64,000 nucleotides of DNA from Megaleporinus macrocephalus (GCA_021613375.1 CM038702.1:29467349-29531348); one strand, 5' to 3'. Shown: positions 36,528-49,336, counted from the first letter of the stretch. A program made the numbers and translations. Notes: generated by a model from the letters alone, not told the origin.

Positions 36528-37322
36528 GACTAAACAGACAACAGCTAACCCTGTCTGGAGGGAAAATTTTAATATAAATACAGAAAAATTAACAAAGACC
36601 ACATGTAAATATTGTCAGTGGTAAGCTGAAACCTTTAATTCTATCGGTTTGTTGAAGGCAGTGACAGATGAGCATTTCTGTTCAAAGAAGCTTTATGAAT
36701 ACATGCCTTCAGTTTCACTACTTAGGATAAAACTGGGAACCACTATAGGTATTTTCCAGATACAAGTAATTTAATCCTCAAGTCCTGGTTATTTTGTAGT
36801 TTCACATGACTTTTCCTGTCACCTGTAAAATGAGGTTTGACCTTTGTACTGCCTTTCGTTTTCTTCTTGCTTATGTATAAAATAAACTGTACATCTCACA
36901 TAAGGGGTCTGACAGTGGCTTTAGGGACAAACATGCGCATAAGATAGGAGAGTGAAAAGTGCTGGGCTGAACAGGTGCCAAACTGTCTTTTAACAAGGCC
37001 TCTTCCTGTTAGTGACCAAGACTGACTACAGCTAGTAGCTTCTCTGTGTCCACATAAATGGAGTTTGTTTGACCAATGCTCAGTAAAATAGGAAAGTCCC
37101 AAAGGGGTGAGTGTAGATCTGAGAAAGATGATCATATTTGCAGACCAAGATGTAAGTACAGGTGTACCAGAGGTATAACCACTTTGCCCAGGTCTCAAAG
37201 AAGATCCAAACTATCACCTTCTGCTAAAAGAAATAGATTTGTATGGGCAGAAATAACAAGAACCACCAAGGTACGGGCCCGCCATTAACTGAATGCTGCT
37301 GGAACAACAGTGCCACTGTCTG

Positions 37323-37492
37323 CTAGGGGTGGGCAATATGGCAATAAGATCATGATATTTCATGGTATTTTTGCGATAACGATACTCTTGGCGATATGAC
37401 AAAACATTGAATTTAAAAAAAATATTTCAAGAATACACTACTGCAACAAAATTAAAATTACATTTTATTATTGCATTCGATATGATATGGCA
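37323..37492. mobile_element. Small inverted-repeat element (about 170 bp)
   Basis: Starts TAGGGGTGGGCAATATGGCA and ends GATATGGCACACCCCTAA, an imperfect terminal inverted repeat. The interior is AT-rich and non-coding. Confidence 0.65.
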
Positions 37493-37702
37493 CACCCCTA
37501 ACTGGGATATTAAAAAAATACAAGAATTTTCATCAGATTATAACAGAAATGATCCAGAATGTCACGATACTAAATAATGCACTCCAAATATCTCCATATA
37601 TCTAGGACTGAGGATAGAATCTGTCTATAGTGGACATATAATGGGAATGTGTTAATTTTCTTTTGCTAAAAACAGTGAAAAACAGTACCCTGATGTGATA
37701 AT

Positions 37703-37805
37703 TAGGGATGGGTGATATGGCACGATATTTCAGATTATAATAACGTTTACAAAATTGAAAAATGTTGGCGATATTATTGTGTAAGATACGATATGGCACA
37801 TCCCT
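37703..37805. mobile_element. Small inverted-repeat element (about 100 bp)
   Basis: Starts TTAGGGATGGGTGATATGGC and ends ATACGATATGGCACATCCCTT. The termini match those of the 37323 element, so the two are likely members of one MITE family. Confidence 0.6.
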
Positions 37806-38100
37806 TCTGTCTACAATCAAGTGAATTACATATTGCCATGGATTGAGAGCTCAACCCTATTAAAAATACACATAGAGTGCTTTAAAGTTGGGTCCATGCA
37901 AGGATCCAGAAAATTTAATTGAACTCTACAAATTCTGCCAAGAATAGTAGTCAAATATTCAACCAGAATTCTGGAAGAAGTTTGTTGATTACTACCAAAG
38001 GCATCTGGTCAGGGTGCAATTTGCAAAGAGACATTTAACTAAATTTTAGGAGTGCTGGATGTATATTTTTGACCCTGTATTTACATTATGACTCTCTAAT

Positions 38101-39600
38101 TAAAAATAGAATTTTAATGAAATAAATACAAGAGAAATTTTTTAATAAGACCTCAACAACAACAATCATAAATAGAGGCCAATTCAAAAATTCATCATGA
38201 GTTTAAATGCATCATGTGCATTCTATTTGTGCTCTGTACATGGATTATGCAGCTCTCAGCAGTTTCAGGAGTTCACAGAAATCATGGTGTACTATGAGTT
38301 TAAAAAGGCCTTCATTTCAGTGTGAGCTGAATGTCTCAGTTACAAATAAAGGTAATTTATACAGAAACTAGCTGAAACCATATCACATTAAAACATGCAT
38401 TTGAAAACTTAACTAGCTTAACTGCTCACAAGACTTCATCCAGTAATGTCATATATTTATCATTAAACCAAATTCAGTTAAATTCAGTGAAAGGTGACAG
38501 GTTTGGTGCATGAACGTAATCCTGCTGGTAAGTTACTGTAACTGCTACCTTTATTGTATCCTGTTTACTAAGACTGTTACATGTATTTTATTACTGGCCA
38601 AACCTGTATGCATGCAAAGCTTGTGATGTTAGGTTAGGTCTATCAACTTGTTCTACCAAATGATGAGAGCTAAAACAAAAAAACAAAAAAAAGTTCTGCT
38701 AACTAAAGTACACAAGTACCCTCTTGTCTGAAACAAATGCCAGACAAACTTATACATTTTACTGTCTTTTTAGAAAGAAGCAATTACAAACATTTAACCT
38801 TACATATCTGAGGGCAAGCTAATCAGCAAAGGAAGCAATGCACAGCGTCACTGAGTTACTTAAAGACCAAACATTTTTAAAACTAATAAAAAATACAACA
38901 ATAACTAGTTTTAAATGATTTAAGATGATTGCATTTTTAAGCCAACTGCAGTCATTGTTTCTACAGTCATTAAATGCCACAGTCATATGTGGCAATGTGA
39001 ACTGTGGGCATGGAGTACAGACAGAAAAAGGTAAATCAAAGAACAGTCAAGGCATTCATAGAGATCTCATGTGGCTTATGAAAAAAAAAGTTGCTGTCCA
39101 ACCTGGTGCTAAGGGAAATGCTGTTTCTTTGTTGTTCTTTACTTAGCTATGTAATTAATTCTAATGTTTTCTATTTTTAAAAGTTTGTTTTACTTTTAAT
39201 GTAATTACCATGGGGAACATGTAGCTCCATTCAACTCTGTTTACCTATTCCCAGTACAACTGTAGATGTGTGAATTAGCCTTGTGCTAATAAACAATAAT
39301 ATAAAATATTGTGATAATTTAAATCAATCTGGTACGTGTGATTTGCTCTTTGCTAGACAGTGGAGATAATTGAGGAGCTCGTACAGAAGCATGGAGCCAA
39401 TGCGCCAGTTTTTGTAACTTGCAGAGCAGGTTAACTTTCATAGGCATTTGTATCATCTGTCTCTAAAAGATTACAGAGATTGTGAAATATTTTTTTTATT
39501 CTATTATAATTATTGCAAACAACAAACAAGAGAAGACAAATTACTAATCATAATTATTTGCATGATAAATAATCAAAACAAAAATAAATCATGATCATGA
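38101..39600. other. Intergenic, no feature seen
   Basis: AT-rich DNA without coding pattern or bounded repeat. Confidence 0.4.
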
Positions 39601-39704
39601 CAGCCCTAACTTTGTTCACAGAGCACTTGTACCAGTGGCATCTCAATGTGCTTTACAAACAGGGTATAAAGCTTAACAGTATGAGAAATTTTAAAGTATT
39701 GCGT

Positions 39705-39954
39705 TATTTTACTGTCAAAAGCACACTTTTTAAGTTCGAGAGCGTGATTTACGCAGCACTCACGGATTTTTTTTTTTTTGTTCTCACGCAAAATATAAAT
39801 GTGCTCTCTCATATTTACTCTGCTCTTGCTCAGATTCGTTTTGCTCCACTACGGAACTGCTCGCGCACGCTCAGATATATCCAGCTCTCGCACGAACTTT
39901 TCTTCCATTTACTGAGGCGTTATGCTCCTGCGCTCGAAATTCACCACAAACAAC
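39705..39954 (+). repeat. Left arm of a long inverted-repeat pair
   Basis: Runs from 'gcgttattttactg' to 'caccacaaacaacac'. The reverse complement recurs at 42413-42698. Conserved blocks include 'ttctcacgcaaaatataaatgtgctctc', 'tttactctgctcttgctcagattcgttttgctccact' and 'gaactgctcgcgc.cgctcagatatat', each nearly identical. It is rich in CpG and 'gctcgcgc' steps compared with its surroundings. Confidence 0.85.
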
Positions 39955-40120
39955 ACTGTCGTCAGCCAATCGAAAAGCAGTAAAGGATTTTGACCAATCA
40001 CATTGCTCCTGCTGCTCTTCTACATTCTCATTGGTTGCGAAAGGCACGATGAACACATCGGTAGCTTGTTTCACCGTGGATTGAGTCAACGACTCATACT
40101 GCGATTACATACTATTTATT

Positions 40121-41131
40121 AGGACTGGGCGATAAAACGATAACGATAATTGTCGCGAAATAACATTTCCTCAATAGAACTTTAAGACGTAGTCGATAGA
40201 AAGTCGACGGAATTAAGTTCCGTCCGTGTTTTGAGAGACAACACAAATAGCAAATGAGAATGAGAATAGCGCCGCCCCCAACCAATCAGGTGGCTGAACT
40301 GGAGTTCCTGCCATTTCGTGTTTGGTTGAAGCACACAGCACAGATAATCTGCTAAAATAAGAACAACTAGTAAACAGGAGCTGTCTTGCTGCTGTGTTGA
40401 TAAAGCGCTACGGGGTGTTTGAGCTTCAAGTGCTGGTGTGTAGGCAGCTGTACTGTTGTGTTGGGCAGAGCTGACAGAGCACCACTGTTGTGTTTCTGTG
40501 CAAAATACTCCCACAACTTTAGATGTAGGTGAGCGATTGTTTGTAGCTGCAGCTTGCGCTCCAGATCCATGCTTCCAGTGGGCGCGGCCACCTTTGCGAC
40601 GCATCGACGCACGTTATGCTAATCGACGTAATATCGTAATCGATATACATAAACATGTATACTGTATGAGTTCGAGTGAGAACGTTGAGGCAAAGTTGAC
40701 TTTATAATTCAAAAACCCGAACTTTTTTTTCTACCGAAACAGAATCGCTAAACGAACTCACCATTTGAGCCGATAGAGTCCACTCACCGCTACGAGTCCT
40801 TTCCTCAGCCCATAAAGGGCCAGCAACAGCCTGCTTAACACAGTGTCTGTGTGTGAATACTGTTCATACTAATACTGCCCCATATACACAACATTACACA
40901 ACGGTATTACACACACACACATTTATGTGGTTAATACAGTTGTGAAATATTCTATAGTACATTTGTCTATTTGTCTGAAAATAAAAAACAATTTAAGAAA
41001 AAAATTACATTTTGATACCTTCATATCTCACTAAAAAGAAAATAGTGATTTGATTTATATCGTGATATATATCAATATCAACTGATATGAAAAAAATTAT
41101 TGTGATAAGATTTTTTCCCATATCGCCCAGC

Positions 41132-41136
<5 letters not shown>
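40121..41136. mobile_element. DNA element with GCTGGGCGATA-type inverted ends (about 1 kb)
   Basis: Begins TTAGGACTGGGCGATAAAAC and ends CATATCGCCCAGCTCTAA, inverted copies of the same motif. The interior has 'cgataacgata' and 'gtcgatagaaagtcgacgg' stretches typical of widespread fish non-autonomous hAT-like elements. No transposase frame was recognised, though 40367-40612 is open on the minus strand. A target-site duplication is obscured by the AT repeat at the right end. Confidence 0.65.

Positions 41137-41195
<59 letters not shown>
41137..41195. repeat. (TA)n microsatellite
   Basis: Roughly 29 uninterrupted TA units abutting the right end of the 40121 element. Confidence 0.95.
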
Positions 41196-41199
<4 letters not shown>

Positions 41200-41564
41200 C
41201 TATTCTAGTAAGTGTTTTCTATTCTAGAGCATCTATGCTATAGTTTAATGTTGAATGGAGCACTGTTTTAAAGAAACTGTATTTCATTCCTCTCTCAACA
41301 CATGGCTGTAATGAGAAGGATTGACAAGTTAACTTATGGAGAATGTGCACTAGATTAAATTAAAAAAAGGAAAGTGGTGTGGATACAATTTTTATTATTA
41401 TTGTAATTATTATTATAATAAATAATAATTTACCTCAGAATGATCTACACTTTTTCGTACTTAAACCATCACATAGATGCTTTAGAATAGATGCTATATA
41501 ACTGTACAGAGTTAATATGTACAATATCTACAACAAATAACCTGGTTTAGGAGAACCCCCTGCC

Positions 41565-41690
41565 CTGCAGGGTGTTTCCTCTGCCCCTAATGCATCTAAC
41601 TAATCAATAACAACCTCTTCATGGCTTGCAGTGAGGAACCAAACTACAATGTGCAGGACAGGGGCTACTCCAGATCCAGGTTGAAAAGTG
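41565..41690. repeat. Short repeat with inverted ends (ccctgccctgcag / tgcaggacagggg)
   Basis: A segment of about 120 bp whose ends are imperfect inverted copies. The interior resembles a common fish interspersed repeat in which a lightly GC-rich core lies between such ends. Classification is uncertain. Confidence 0.4.
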
Positions 41691-42412
41691 ATGGCTTACC
41701 ATCATATAGTGGGGGAATCCTTTCTTTCCCCATACAGATAAAGACTTTCTAAACAAGCCTGGATGATCTGCAAAATCCAAACACAGTTATGTATTAAACA
41801 ATTAAAAAAAATCTTTATTTTGCTGTAGTACACTGTTATTTCTGTGTAAACTGATACTTGTGAGATGCAATTTAGGCTTATGTATCATCAGTACTTAGAA
41901 TGTCCTGTGCAACTCTCAAACAATTATGCTAAAAATATTAGCTTTCTAACTTGACAATTAATTTAATATAAAATAGGACCAGCACTACTGACTATGACAA
42001 CTTCAATGTTACAACAGTATTTTTTTTCTAAATATAAAAAACCTGGCCATTTCTTGCTGCACTGTTGTCTGCTCGTATCTTACTACTTATTAAAGTAATC
42101 AGATGACGCGTTGCTCAGTAGATGGAGCCAGCCTGTCAAAGTACAAAGTATATTTTAAACTAACTATCGACCAGGAACAACCCATATAACATTTCACTTC
42201 AGTCATGTCTTTACCTCTGATTAGGGCTGCAAAATGCTTTACAGTTAAATAACACAGAGGTTTTTCTTAAATCATTTTGCACCATTACTTGAGAAATTAT
42301 TCATTTTTTTGTGAGGGTTAGTTAAATGGCACATGATAAAATCACCATTTCTAAGTGAAAAAAGTTTAAAAGCGCCATTTCTAGGTGAATATAAAATATA
42401 TATATGTGTGTG

Positions 42413-42698
42413 TTGTTTGTGGTGAATTTCGAGCGCAAGAGCATAAAAATATTCGCGAGCGCGCGGCAGGCGTTTAAGTGCGCACGTACGCACACACGCC
42501 TCAGTAAACGGAAGAAGAGTAAGTTCGTGCGAGATATATCTGAGCGCGCGCGAGCAGTTCCGCAGTGGAGCAAAACGAATCTGAGCAAGAGCAGAGTAAA
42601 TATTAGAGAGCACATTTATATTTTGCGTGAGAACAAAAGTGTGAATCACGCTCTCGCACTTAAAAAGTGTGCTCTTGACTTTTGGCAGTAAAATAACG
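42413..42698 (-). repeat. Right arm of the long inverted-repeat pair
   Basis: Reverse complement of 39705-39954 with small insertions: an additional 'cgcgagcgcgcggcaggcgtttaagtgcgcacgtacgc' type segment is present only here. It is either the second terminus of one element of about 3 kb, or a separate copy inserted in opposite orientation. Confidence 0.85.
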
Positions 42699-42699
42699 C

Positions 42700-43400
42700 C
42701 ATAATAAAGCTAATAATTAAAATTGCACAAGCACTCTCACAAATCATGTGTAGAGTAAATATTGTTTAGCATTTAATTAAATACTAAATGAAAGAGATAA
42801 TAACCAAAAGAGGCCTTGTAATGTTCCCATATTTTTCAGAAGTTATTTATCTGAAGATTTAAGATCCCGTGTTGAAACAAAAAAGGACAAACATCCTGTG
42901 ATTACATGTGTGCTATCTGTAGAACCTTAAGAACTAGTTACATAACTTTAAAAGACAAGGTAGATTATTTTTGTTTTTTAGACAGATCAAATAAATAAGT
43001 TGCCTTATACTCAAAAAATAAATAAAAGTCACAAGAACCAGGATTGACTACTATTTAAGGTGAGACTTCTTTTATTTAAGGTTAAAGCATGGCAAAATAA
43101 CAAGCATTAATCTTAACATGAGCAAGGCACACATTATCTCTCCTCATCCTTCCGCTGTTATTGCACACCTGTCACCTAATCACCTTAACAATAATAACAA
43201 ATTTACACTCCACTTTACAAACCACAATTACTTCAAATTCTTCAATCAAGAAAATAATGATTTTTTAATCCTTTATAAAATCATATAACAAATAACATTT
43301 TTAAAAAAAAACTACATCATTAAATCAACACATAGGTAATATTACAAGGACAGCATTTCTTCACCTGCGAAACATTTCAAAGCTAAGAAATGCGTTATCT
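42700..43400. other. Intergenic, no feature seen
   Basis: AT-rich DNA without coding pattern. Confidence 0.4.
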
Positions 43401-43409
43401 TTGTCTGAT

Positions 43410-44660
43410 GTTGAAAAGTGCATGCCTTTATAACCTCAAGGCTAGATTACTGTAATGCATTGTTGTCAGGATGCTTAACCTAAATAAACTTCAGTTACTT
43501 CAGCAGCTAGAGTACTAAAACCAGGAAATTCGATCACATCAGTGCAGTTTTATCAACACTACACTGGCTTCCGGTTAAATTCCGTATCGACTATTAAATT
43601 TTTTTTACATTTTTTTAAATTAAACTTTTACTGACGTATAAAGCCCTGCACGGTCTGCACAATCACTCAGATCACAGGATGCTGGTCTTCTATTGCTTCC
43701 TAAAATTTAGAAGATTTCAATGGGGGGGGGGGGCTTTTTCCTACAAAGCCCCCAAATAGTGGAATAATCTCCCAGTTAATGTTCGGGAGTCTCAACTTTT
43801 AAGTCTAGACTGAAAACGTACTTGTTTAGTGTAGCTTTTGGTAATTAAGCTTCCCTTTTAGATAAAGGCAGAAGATCTGGGTGTTTATGGACACAGAGGT
43901 TTATGGTAAACTGAGATGTTGGTGCTGTTGTCCCACCACTTCATGCGATCATACAGGTTTGTTGACGGTGGAGTGGGGGAATCCCAGTGTCTCAGGGTGC
44001 TCTTATGTCCATGTTACCTTCTGGTTCTCTCCTTTTAGTTTAGGCTGTTATAGTTAGATCTGCCAGAGTCACCAGCCACACTGAATACTCTGAATATTCA
44101 TATTTTCTACAGTTATACTTCTGAGCCAAATTAACTTTCTCTCTTTACTCTTCCTGAGGTAATGACTGTTCTTGCATCTGTTAAACGCTGTTCGAGGACT
44201 GATTATGAGGGCCACCACCCCACCGATCACCAGCCAGCTCTCCTGTCTATTTGTGTCAACTGCTACACTCAGTTACATCACTGTGCCCTCTAGATGCGCC
44301 ACCATTAAGATAGGATGGGACAGTTTCAGCTCATGCCCACTTTACATAAAGACTCAGTCATAGACTGCCTTAGTCATAGACTGTCTCTACCTGTGCAGCT
44401 TCTAAAGCTTTGCTATCCAGATTTTAAACAGATACTCTTTTCTTTGGTATTAAGTTTATTAAACTGTAAATACTGTTTGACCAGAGTGAGTCTGGTTCCT
44501 CCTAAGGTTTATTCCTCCAGTTGAGGGAGTTTTTCCTTGCCACTGTTGCCTGTGGCTTGCTCACAGGGGGATATATGTTAACTGTCTGTTTTCAAAACTC
44601 TGTAAAGATGCTTTGAGACAATTTCGTTGTAAAAAGCACTATATAAATGAACTTGCCTTG
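43410..44660 (+). mobile_element. Non-LTR retrotransposon 3' part (degraded)
   Basis: The plus strand in shifting frames reads DYCNALLSGC, then TKTRKFDHISAVLSTLHWLPVKFRIDY, then LLLTYKALHGLHNHSDHRM, then STFKSRLKTYLFSVAFG. This is the order of the reverse-transcriptase C-terminal region in several fish LINE families. After it comes a 3' UTR ending in 'ggttcctcctaaggtttattcctcc..ggagtttttccttgccactgt..gctttgagacaattt..gtaaaaagcactatataaat', a tail seen many times in fish genomes. Frameshifts, a G run at 43723-43732 and stop codons show it is dead. Confidence 0.75.
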
Positions 44661-46870
44661 ACTAATGTTGATAAAAACTTGTCAGATAAAATAGTACAGT
44701 GGTGGTGGTGAATAATGATGAACACGTGTTGATCACAAGGAATAAAGTTAGCATGCTTTGCTAAAGCAATTGTGAAATGCAACTGAGCTGCGACGCTCTG
44801 ATAAACAGGACTTTCAGTTACTTTCAGTTAATTACATTTTAGTTTTGCTTTGACTGGTTAACTAAGTAATGTTTTTTTCATGTTTTCATCATTTTGATTC
44901 AGTGTTTACGCTCTGCATGTATGGACAAGGCTCAAGTTGCCTTCTTATTCAAAAAATGATCACTAAAAATCTAGAAGAAGAAAGATTTCTTTGTTTAAGT
45001 AACAATATACTACTTTACTGTCTACTTTTGTAGTGCCACTGTTAACATCACATGTGATGTTTCAGGTGTTTACTGTTTTATTTCAGTGTATTTATACACC
45101 TGTATTTGAACAGTCTTGCATTTCCTCAGTCCATTTTTGGGATTTTTGCCTTTAGTCAGATTTGTCTTAATCTTTGCTTGTATCTATATTTTATTTATGT
45201 TATTTGGTTTCCTTTGTCCTTCATTTAATTCTTTTTAAAATCACTGGTTTACTCACCTCAGCTAATTAATTATTGGACTCTCTTAAACCTGATGTAAATA
45301 AAAGCAACTTACACTTGCAGCCTGCCTTATCAGTACGCTACCTTTACAAACAAGATACATTTTGATGACCGAAAAATAACTTTTTATGACCATAAAATCA
45401 TAGATATGATATTTACAGAAAAAACAAAGAATGCATGTTGGAGTAAAATGTCTTCTTTTTTATGATTTTGATAGTAGGGTAAAATATCTCATGTTAGAGT
45501 TCAATTATTGAGATTACTGAGCGAGGACAGAAGGGGGGGGGGCAGGGCAGAAAGTGCATAATATATAAAGAAATCACAGCAAAAATCTTATTTAAAGTAC
45601 CAAGGTGGGTACCACGTTTTGACAGATAATAATTTGTGAGATATTCTAAAAAACAAGTAATGTCCTACAAAACTGCCCACACTATCAACTTACATGCAAT
45701 GTTCACAGCGTAACAATTAAGTTCATCATAGTCTATTATACCATGTATTGAACTAGGTTCTCATATTTGTCTAAAACATTCACAATAAAATAATTTCTTA
45801 GCAAATAAGCAGAAGATCTGATTTGCCAACACACTAAATACTCCTACACGCCATGTTCACTGTGTCAAAATGAAAACTTACATATTGAAATTCACTATTT
45901 GTAAATTTAAGAGTGTGTTCAATAAATGTCTTATACATCTTATACTCAAACCCATGGGATGCTTTAAAAGCAGAGAGATGATGTCCGAAAACTAATGTCC
46001 TTTATTTCCCATGTACAGAATAAAAGCACTACAAAAAGCAAGAACAAGAAAAATAAACAAGTGCCCTCTTATGTAAGCTAGAAGCTCATGTTAATTTAGG
46101 ACAAACTGAGACTAATATTACAAGGCTAACTGATGAGCTGATTTAGGCTATCAAATAATTCTTTTAATGCTGGAAAAAAAATCTGTCTTTTTCAATTTTT
46201 TCCATTTCATGTTAAATGGCACTGTGGTTACGTCCTGCTGCCTGAAGCACTGTAATAATTGTTATGCCATTTAAGGTGGAACAGAAAAATTTTATCAAGA
46301 AGCATCAGCTTAATGTAGAGTTAAAAGGCATAAATGAATAATGAGGGTGCCCTGTCTCTGCCGAACAGGTGGGAAACAGTAATGATAATTCATTTTTTCC
46401 TATTTCACAGAACCAAGCAGTCAGTATTGTTTCACCCATTTGGAACAGGAAGATTTGAACAAAAAGCTGACTTGAGCCTTGTATTGCTGGCAGTATTGTT
46501 GGTCAGGGAATATAGGTTAAAATAGCTATCTAGAGGTTTTATGAATATAGCTTTCTATAAATACGGTAGCACGTGCCAGAAGTCATTCAGTGGTCTATTC
46601 TACATGAGCAGTCCCGCTTTGTATTTTTCTTTTTTATTTAGGTTGTTTGCATCTTACTCACAAATGCCATTAGTAGTGGTAAAAGGCTCAGAATTCAGCT
46701 GACTGAGCACGGTTGTTAAGGTGTTGCTAGGCTGTTGCTGTGGTATCCGTCTTTGAACGACCTTTTTAGGAAAACCATGTGTCAGCTCGTTTCGAGAGGC
46801 ACAACCATATATCTACGGTACTAGATTTTCGTGGTCCTGGCTGGGGCACGAGAAACATTTATATTTTAAG
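44661..46870. other. Intergenic, no clear feature
   Basis: AT-rich DNA with short ORFs only. A G10 run is at about 45533-45542. I see no exon chain. Confidence 0.4.
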
Positions 46871-46875
46871 TGTAT

Positions 46876-46876
46876 T

Positions 46877-46910
<34 letters not shown>

Positions 46911-46911
46911 C
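46876..46911. repeat. (CAA)n microsatellite
   Basis: About 12 CAA units. Both strands' ORFs across it are low-complexity artefacts. Confidence 0.95.
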
Positions 46912-46929
46912 CTGTATACAAGCCCAAAT

Positions 46930-47070
46930 CACACAATCGTACCGGACAATCTGGAGTTATCGGAGTTACGGAGTTCTCTCGAAAGCAACGCGGCAAAAAT
47001 CCGACAGAAAAATAGTAATATAAAACGAATAACATATTAACCATAATAATAAAAAAATAAAATATATCTA
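46930..47070 (+). repeat. Dispersed repeat, copy 2 (pair with 19795-19930)
   Basis: Shares 'cacacaatc.taccggacaat.tggagtt' and a downstream AT-rich block with the copy in the proline-rich gene's intron. Both copies lie within several hundred bases of a trinucleotide AAC array, so the array may belong to the repeat. Confidence 0.5.
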
Positions 47071-47962
47071 GGAATGACAACATAGTTGCGCATTGCTTTG
47101 CGCTGGTTTGGAAACGTTTGTTCTGTGGTAGTGTTTGTCTTAAATTCAACCTTTACTGAAGTCATAGTGGCTACTAAGCATGCAAGATGAGAGTTCAAAG
47201 TTGGTGGTTTCTCCAATACAGCCCCGGGTCTCCAACCTGAAAAAAATGTTTAACAATAGCCCTGCAAAACCGAAAGGATTCCCGATGCAGACTGGCAGAA
47301 TTATGCTAGTACAGGTCAAGTGACAAAAACCTCACCTACCTAGAAAGATATCCAACTGAACAGTTTGTTGGTTTGCTGACTACTGCAGCAAGATTGTAGG
47401 TTAACCGTTGAAAACGAATGAAGCGGTGTCTGTTTTGCTGTGATGTAGTTTCATTAATACGTTTAAACGAAATTTGTGACAATAAATACGTTTAACGTTT
47501 TCCAACGAAGTGTTTAAATTCGGCGCCACATTTTTTCGGCATCTTATTTCTGATGCACATTTGTTAACCTCGTGTGCCCCTAGTGTCGCGGAGATTTTGC
47601 ATCTGACTGCTTAGCCTGTTTCAGCCGCCACCAGCGTCTTATTCTGATTGCGCATGTAGCATTTGTGTTATACGCTGTCCAGTTGCTGCTGTTTGTACTG
47701 TGTTTACAAACACAGAAAGTTGATGCATGTGATGTGCACTGATTATGTATTCAAGATGCTAGCAAATCAATTTCTCCTGTTTTGTCATATATAACAAGTA
47801 AATACGGCCTTAAAGAACACACCTTTTTCATTAAACCGACATATAAAAGCAATGGTCTTGGTGTGTCGCTTAGTCGAAAATATTTTAAATCTTAGATGGT
47901 GTGAATGCAGCATGATTCAGCTATGTAATGACGTGTCTCAGTGACTGGTAATCGTGGGCGTT
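47071..47962. other. Upstream region of ost4, no gene seen
   Basis: No coding pattern. CpG density rises toward 48000, as expected near a housekeeping promoter. Confidence 0.4.
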
Positions 47963-48402
47963 CCGGTTCTTTTTAGTCAGATCATTTGACTCAGTCCACA
48001 AATAAAAGTCGACTTATTCAGCTCCCAAACGGCGCTTCATTGTGTCATCAAAATTAGCCAGGTTAGCGATATTATCTATTATTATATGTGCTTAAAAACC
48101 TTAATGTATCTTCTCATTTATTCATGGTTATCAAATAAGCATTACATTTGTTGCTTAAAAAATTGAGTCATACCTTACATTTTAATGGATGAATTTCAAT
48201 TAAATAAAGCGAAGGCCCAAACGTATAATAAGGGGACGGAGCCTGAATGTGCTGTGGTAATTAAGGAGGCTTGTGCTTTTCTGCTACACTGTCATCAGAT
48301 CTACTTATTTAATATGTCCAAGTTTACATAAGAAAAAAAAGAAAAATAAAGAAACGGCTCTTCGATGAGAGTCGGCTCCCAGCGTTCATCTAAAAGAGCC
48401 GG
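47963..48402. mobile_element. Possible non-autonomous DNA element upstream of ost4
   Basis: Left end CCGGTTCTTTTTAG and right end CTAAAAGAGCCGG are inverted near-copies (about 12 of 14 bases). Both ends carry 'gagccgactc' or 'gtcgactt..ctccca' motifs common in fish hAT-like elements. No target duplication could be fixed. Confidence 0.3.
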
Positions 48403-48439
48403 TTCAAAGAGCCGACTCGTTCCTGAACGACACATCACC

Positions 48440-48527
48440 GGTGGGTGTTAGCTAGAGCTAAGCTGAGTACTTCTGGTGTTTGCCTTACAAGTCTGTCAGA
48501 TAACTAAAATCAACGTCAACATCCGAA
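48440..48527 (+). promoter_or_regulatory. Likely ost4 5' UTR exon
   Basis: A good donor (gtaagtg) at 48528 pairs with the acceptor just before the ost4 ATG. The transcription start is not determined; no TATA box is evident. Confidence 0.5.
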
Positions 48528-48962
48528 GTAAGTGTTTGTGAATGTTAATAGTCGTAGCTTGCAGTCATGTGAAATGTGACGGTTTTCTATACAGATGTTT
48601 TGAATATTTCTTTGAAGTCATCGACGTAGCTCTGTTGAATAGCTTGGCTAATTTAGCCGCATAGTTGAGCGTCTGGTAGTATTCCACGAAATAAGCATGA
48701 GCTTAACCGCTTTGTCATGGTTATTGATTTATTAACGCTCTAACTAGTTATTTCAATACGCTAAATGGTAACTAAGCTGCGTTTATCAAGTGACTTTATG
48801 CAGATGCGGATTGATAGTTTTAATATCGATAGGTTGTGTATTGGCCGTCTGTTCTCATCTGCACGCCTCTAAACCAGAAAGATGTGGACTATATCAATGG
48901 TTATTACGCTTACTTTAATTGCTGGTGTTAAATAAATGCCATATTTTTCCAACAATATTTAA

Positions 48963-49100
<138 letters not shown>

Positions 49101-49336
49101 TTGTTTTCTCCATGGACGATCCGTAAGGTAATTATTAAAGGCAGTAGTGATGTCCGTGATGTCTTTAGGTGCAGTCATTTCTGGGTTCCAGTTCTAAACA
49201 CCAGGCTTATTTAAACAGAACACTCATTTGCTAGCGTTGACTGCCCAATGGTCAAATTAGAAACCACTGATATAAAATAATAAATCTATGTAGATGTAAG
49301 ACTGCATAATACATCTATTCTTCTTTTCCCCTCTAG

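Larger units (their letters stand above)
36890..38100 (+). mobile_element. Degraded DNA-transposon remnant interrupted by two MITEs
   Basis: Two coding-like plus-strand pieces flank the small elements at 37323-37492 and 37703-37805. 37076-37288 is Arg-rich (ITTLPRSQRRSKLSPSAKRN.FVWAEITRT). About 37910-38045 reads ELYKFCQE, then QPEFWKKFVDYYQRHLVRV with stop codons, like a transposase C-terminus. I think they belong to one old transposon split by later insertions, but the family (Tc1/mariner-like or other) is not settled. Confidence 0.4.

Noticed and set aside
46779..47149. Poly-Gln and poly-Cys ORFs
   Set aside because: Artefacts of the (CAA)n microsatellite.
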